6,274 nt of DNA from Actinomycetes bacterium (lineage in GTDB: Bacteria; Actinomycetota; Actinomycetes; Actinomycetales; Microbacteriaceae). The stretch covers positions 1-6,274 of the forward strand of contig JAEWJG010000069.1 of assembly GCA_023386675.1 (NCBI GenBank), in the 5' to 3' direction. The position numbers and the translations under genes were made by a program. The notes beneath the pieces were generated by a model that ran no database searches, was not told the DNA's origin, and worked only from the letters and a program-made list of their open reading frames with translations. Numbering within the stretch: position 1 is the stretch's first letter; every line of letters begins with the position of its first letter. Below are positions 6,259-6,274 of this stretch, piece by piece.

Positions 6259-6274
6259 CCGTCGCGGCGGCCGT
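6259..6274. other. End of window, no feature seen
   Basis: Sixteen GC-rich bases follow the stop codon of the penicillin-binding protein gene. They contain CGGCGGCCG but are too short to show a terminator or a following gene. Confidence 0.5.

Overview
This window comes from a high-GC Gram-positive bacterium. It is most likely an actinobacterium of the Micrococcales, and Microbacteriaceae would fit well. The reasons are a very GC-rich sequence with G/C-dominated third codon positions, a GTG start, a HAIR-type (HspR) operator joined to a SigH/SigR-type promoter, and a bifunctional penicillin-binding protein with a C-terminal PASTA domain. This placement is inferred from sequence character and not from a database match.

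All recognised genes lie on the + strand. Bases 1-100 hold the 3' end of a gene, probably an Lrp/AsnC-family regulator. Bases 155-973 encode an aldo/keto reductase with an intact Asp-Tyr-Lys-His tetrad; it has its own ribosome binding site and a possible promoter overlapping the end of the upstream gene. Bases 974-1049 form a compact stress-control region: a SigH/SigR-like promoter followed directly by an HspR operator. It drives a two-ATPase-domain Clp/Hsp100 unfoldase at 1050-3599, which has a short ClpC-like linker and a candidate ClpP-docking loop. A 22-bp near-perfect hairpin at 3606-3653 closes that unit. Bases 3754-6258 encode a class A (transglycosylase plus transpeptidase) penicillin-binding protein with one PASTA domain and a Pro/Thr then Gly/Asn tail. 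The last 16 bases hold nothing I can call.

The genes look like independently expressed units and not one operon. The reductase is probably housekeeping or detoxification, the Clp protein is a heat/disulfide-stress-inducible quality-control machine, and the penicillin-binding protein builds cell-wall peptidoglycan. Annotated starts were chosen by ribosome binding site and domain content. In all three complete genes an in-frame upstream start exists, but it falls in a putative promoter, operator or terminator.

I found no mobile element, CRISPR array, RNA gene or obviously new multi-gene system. The points most worth following are the promoter/operator of the Clp gene together with the ClpC-like architecture of its product, the long intergenic hairpin, and four local cysteine pairs in the extracytoplasmic part of the penicillin-binding protein.
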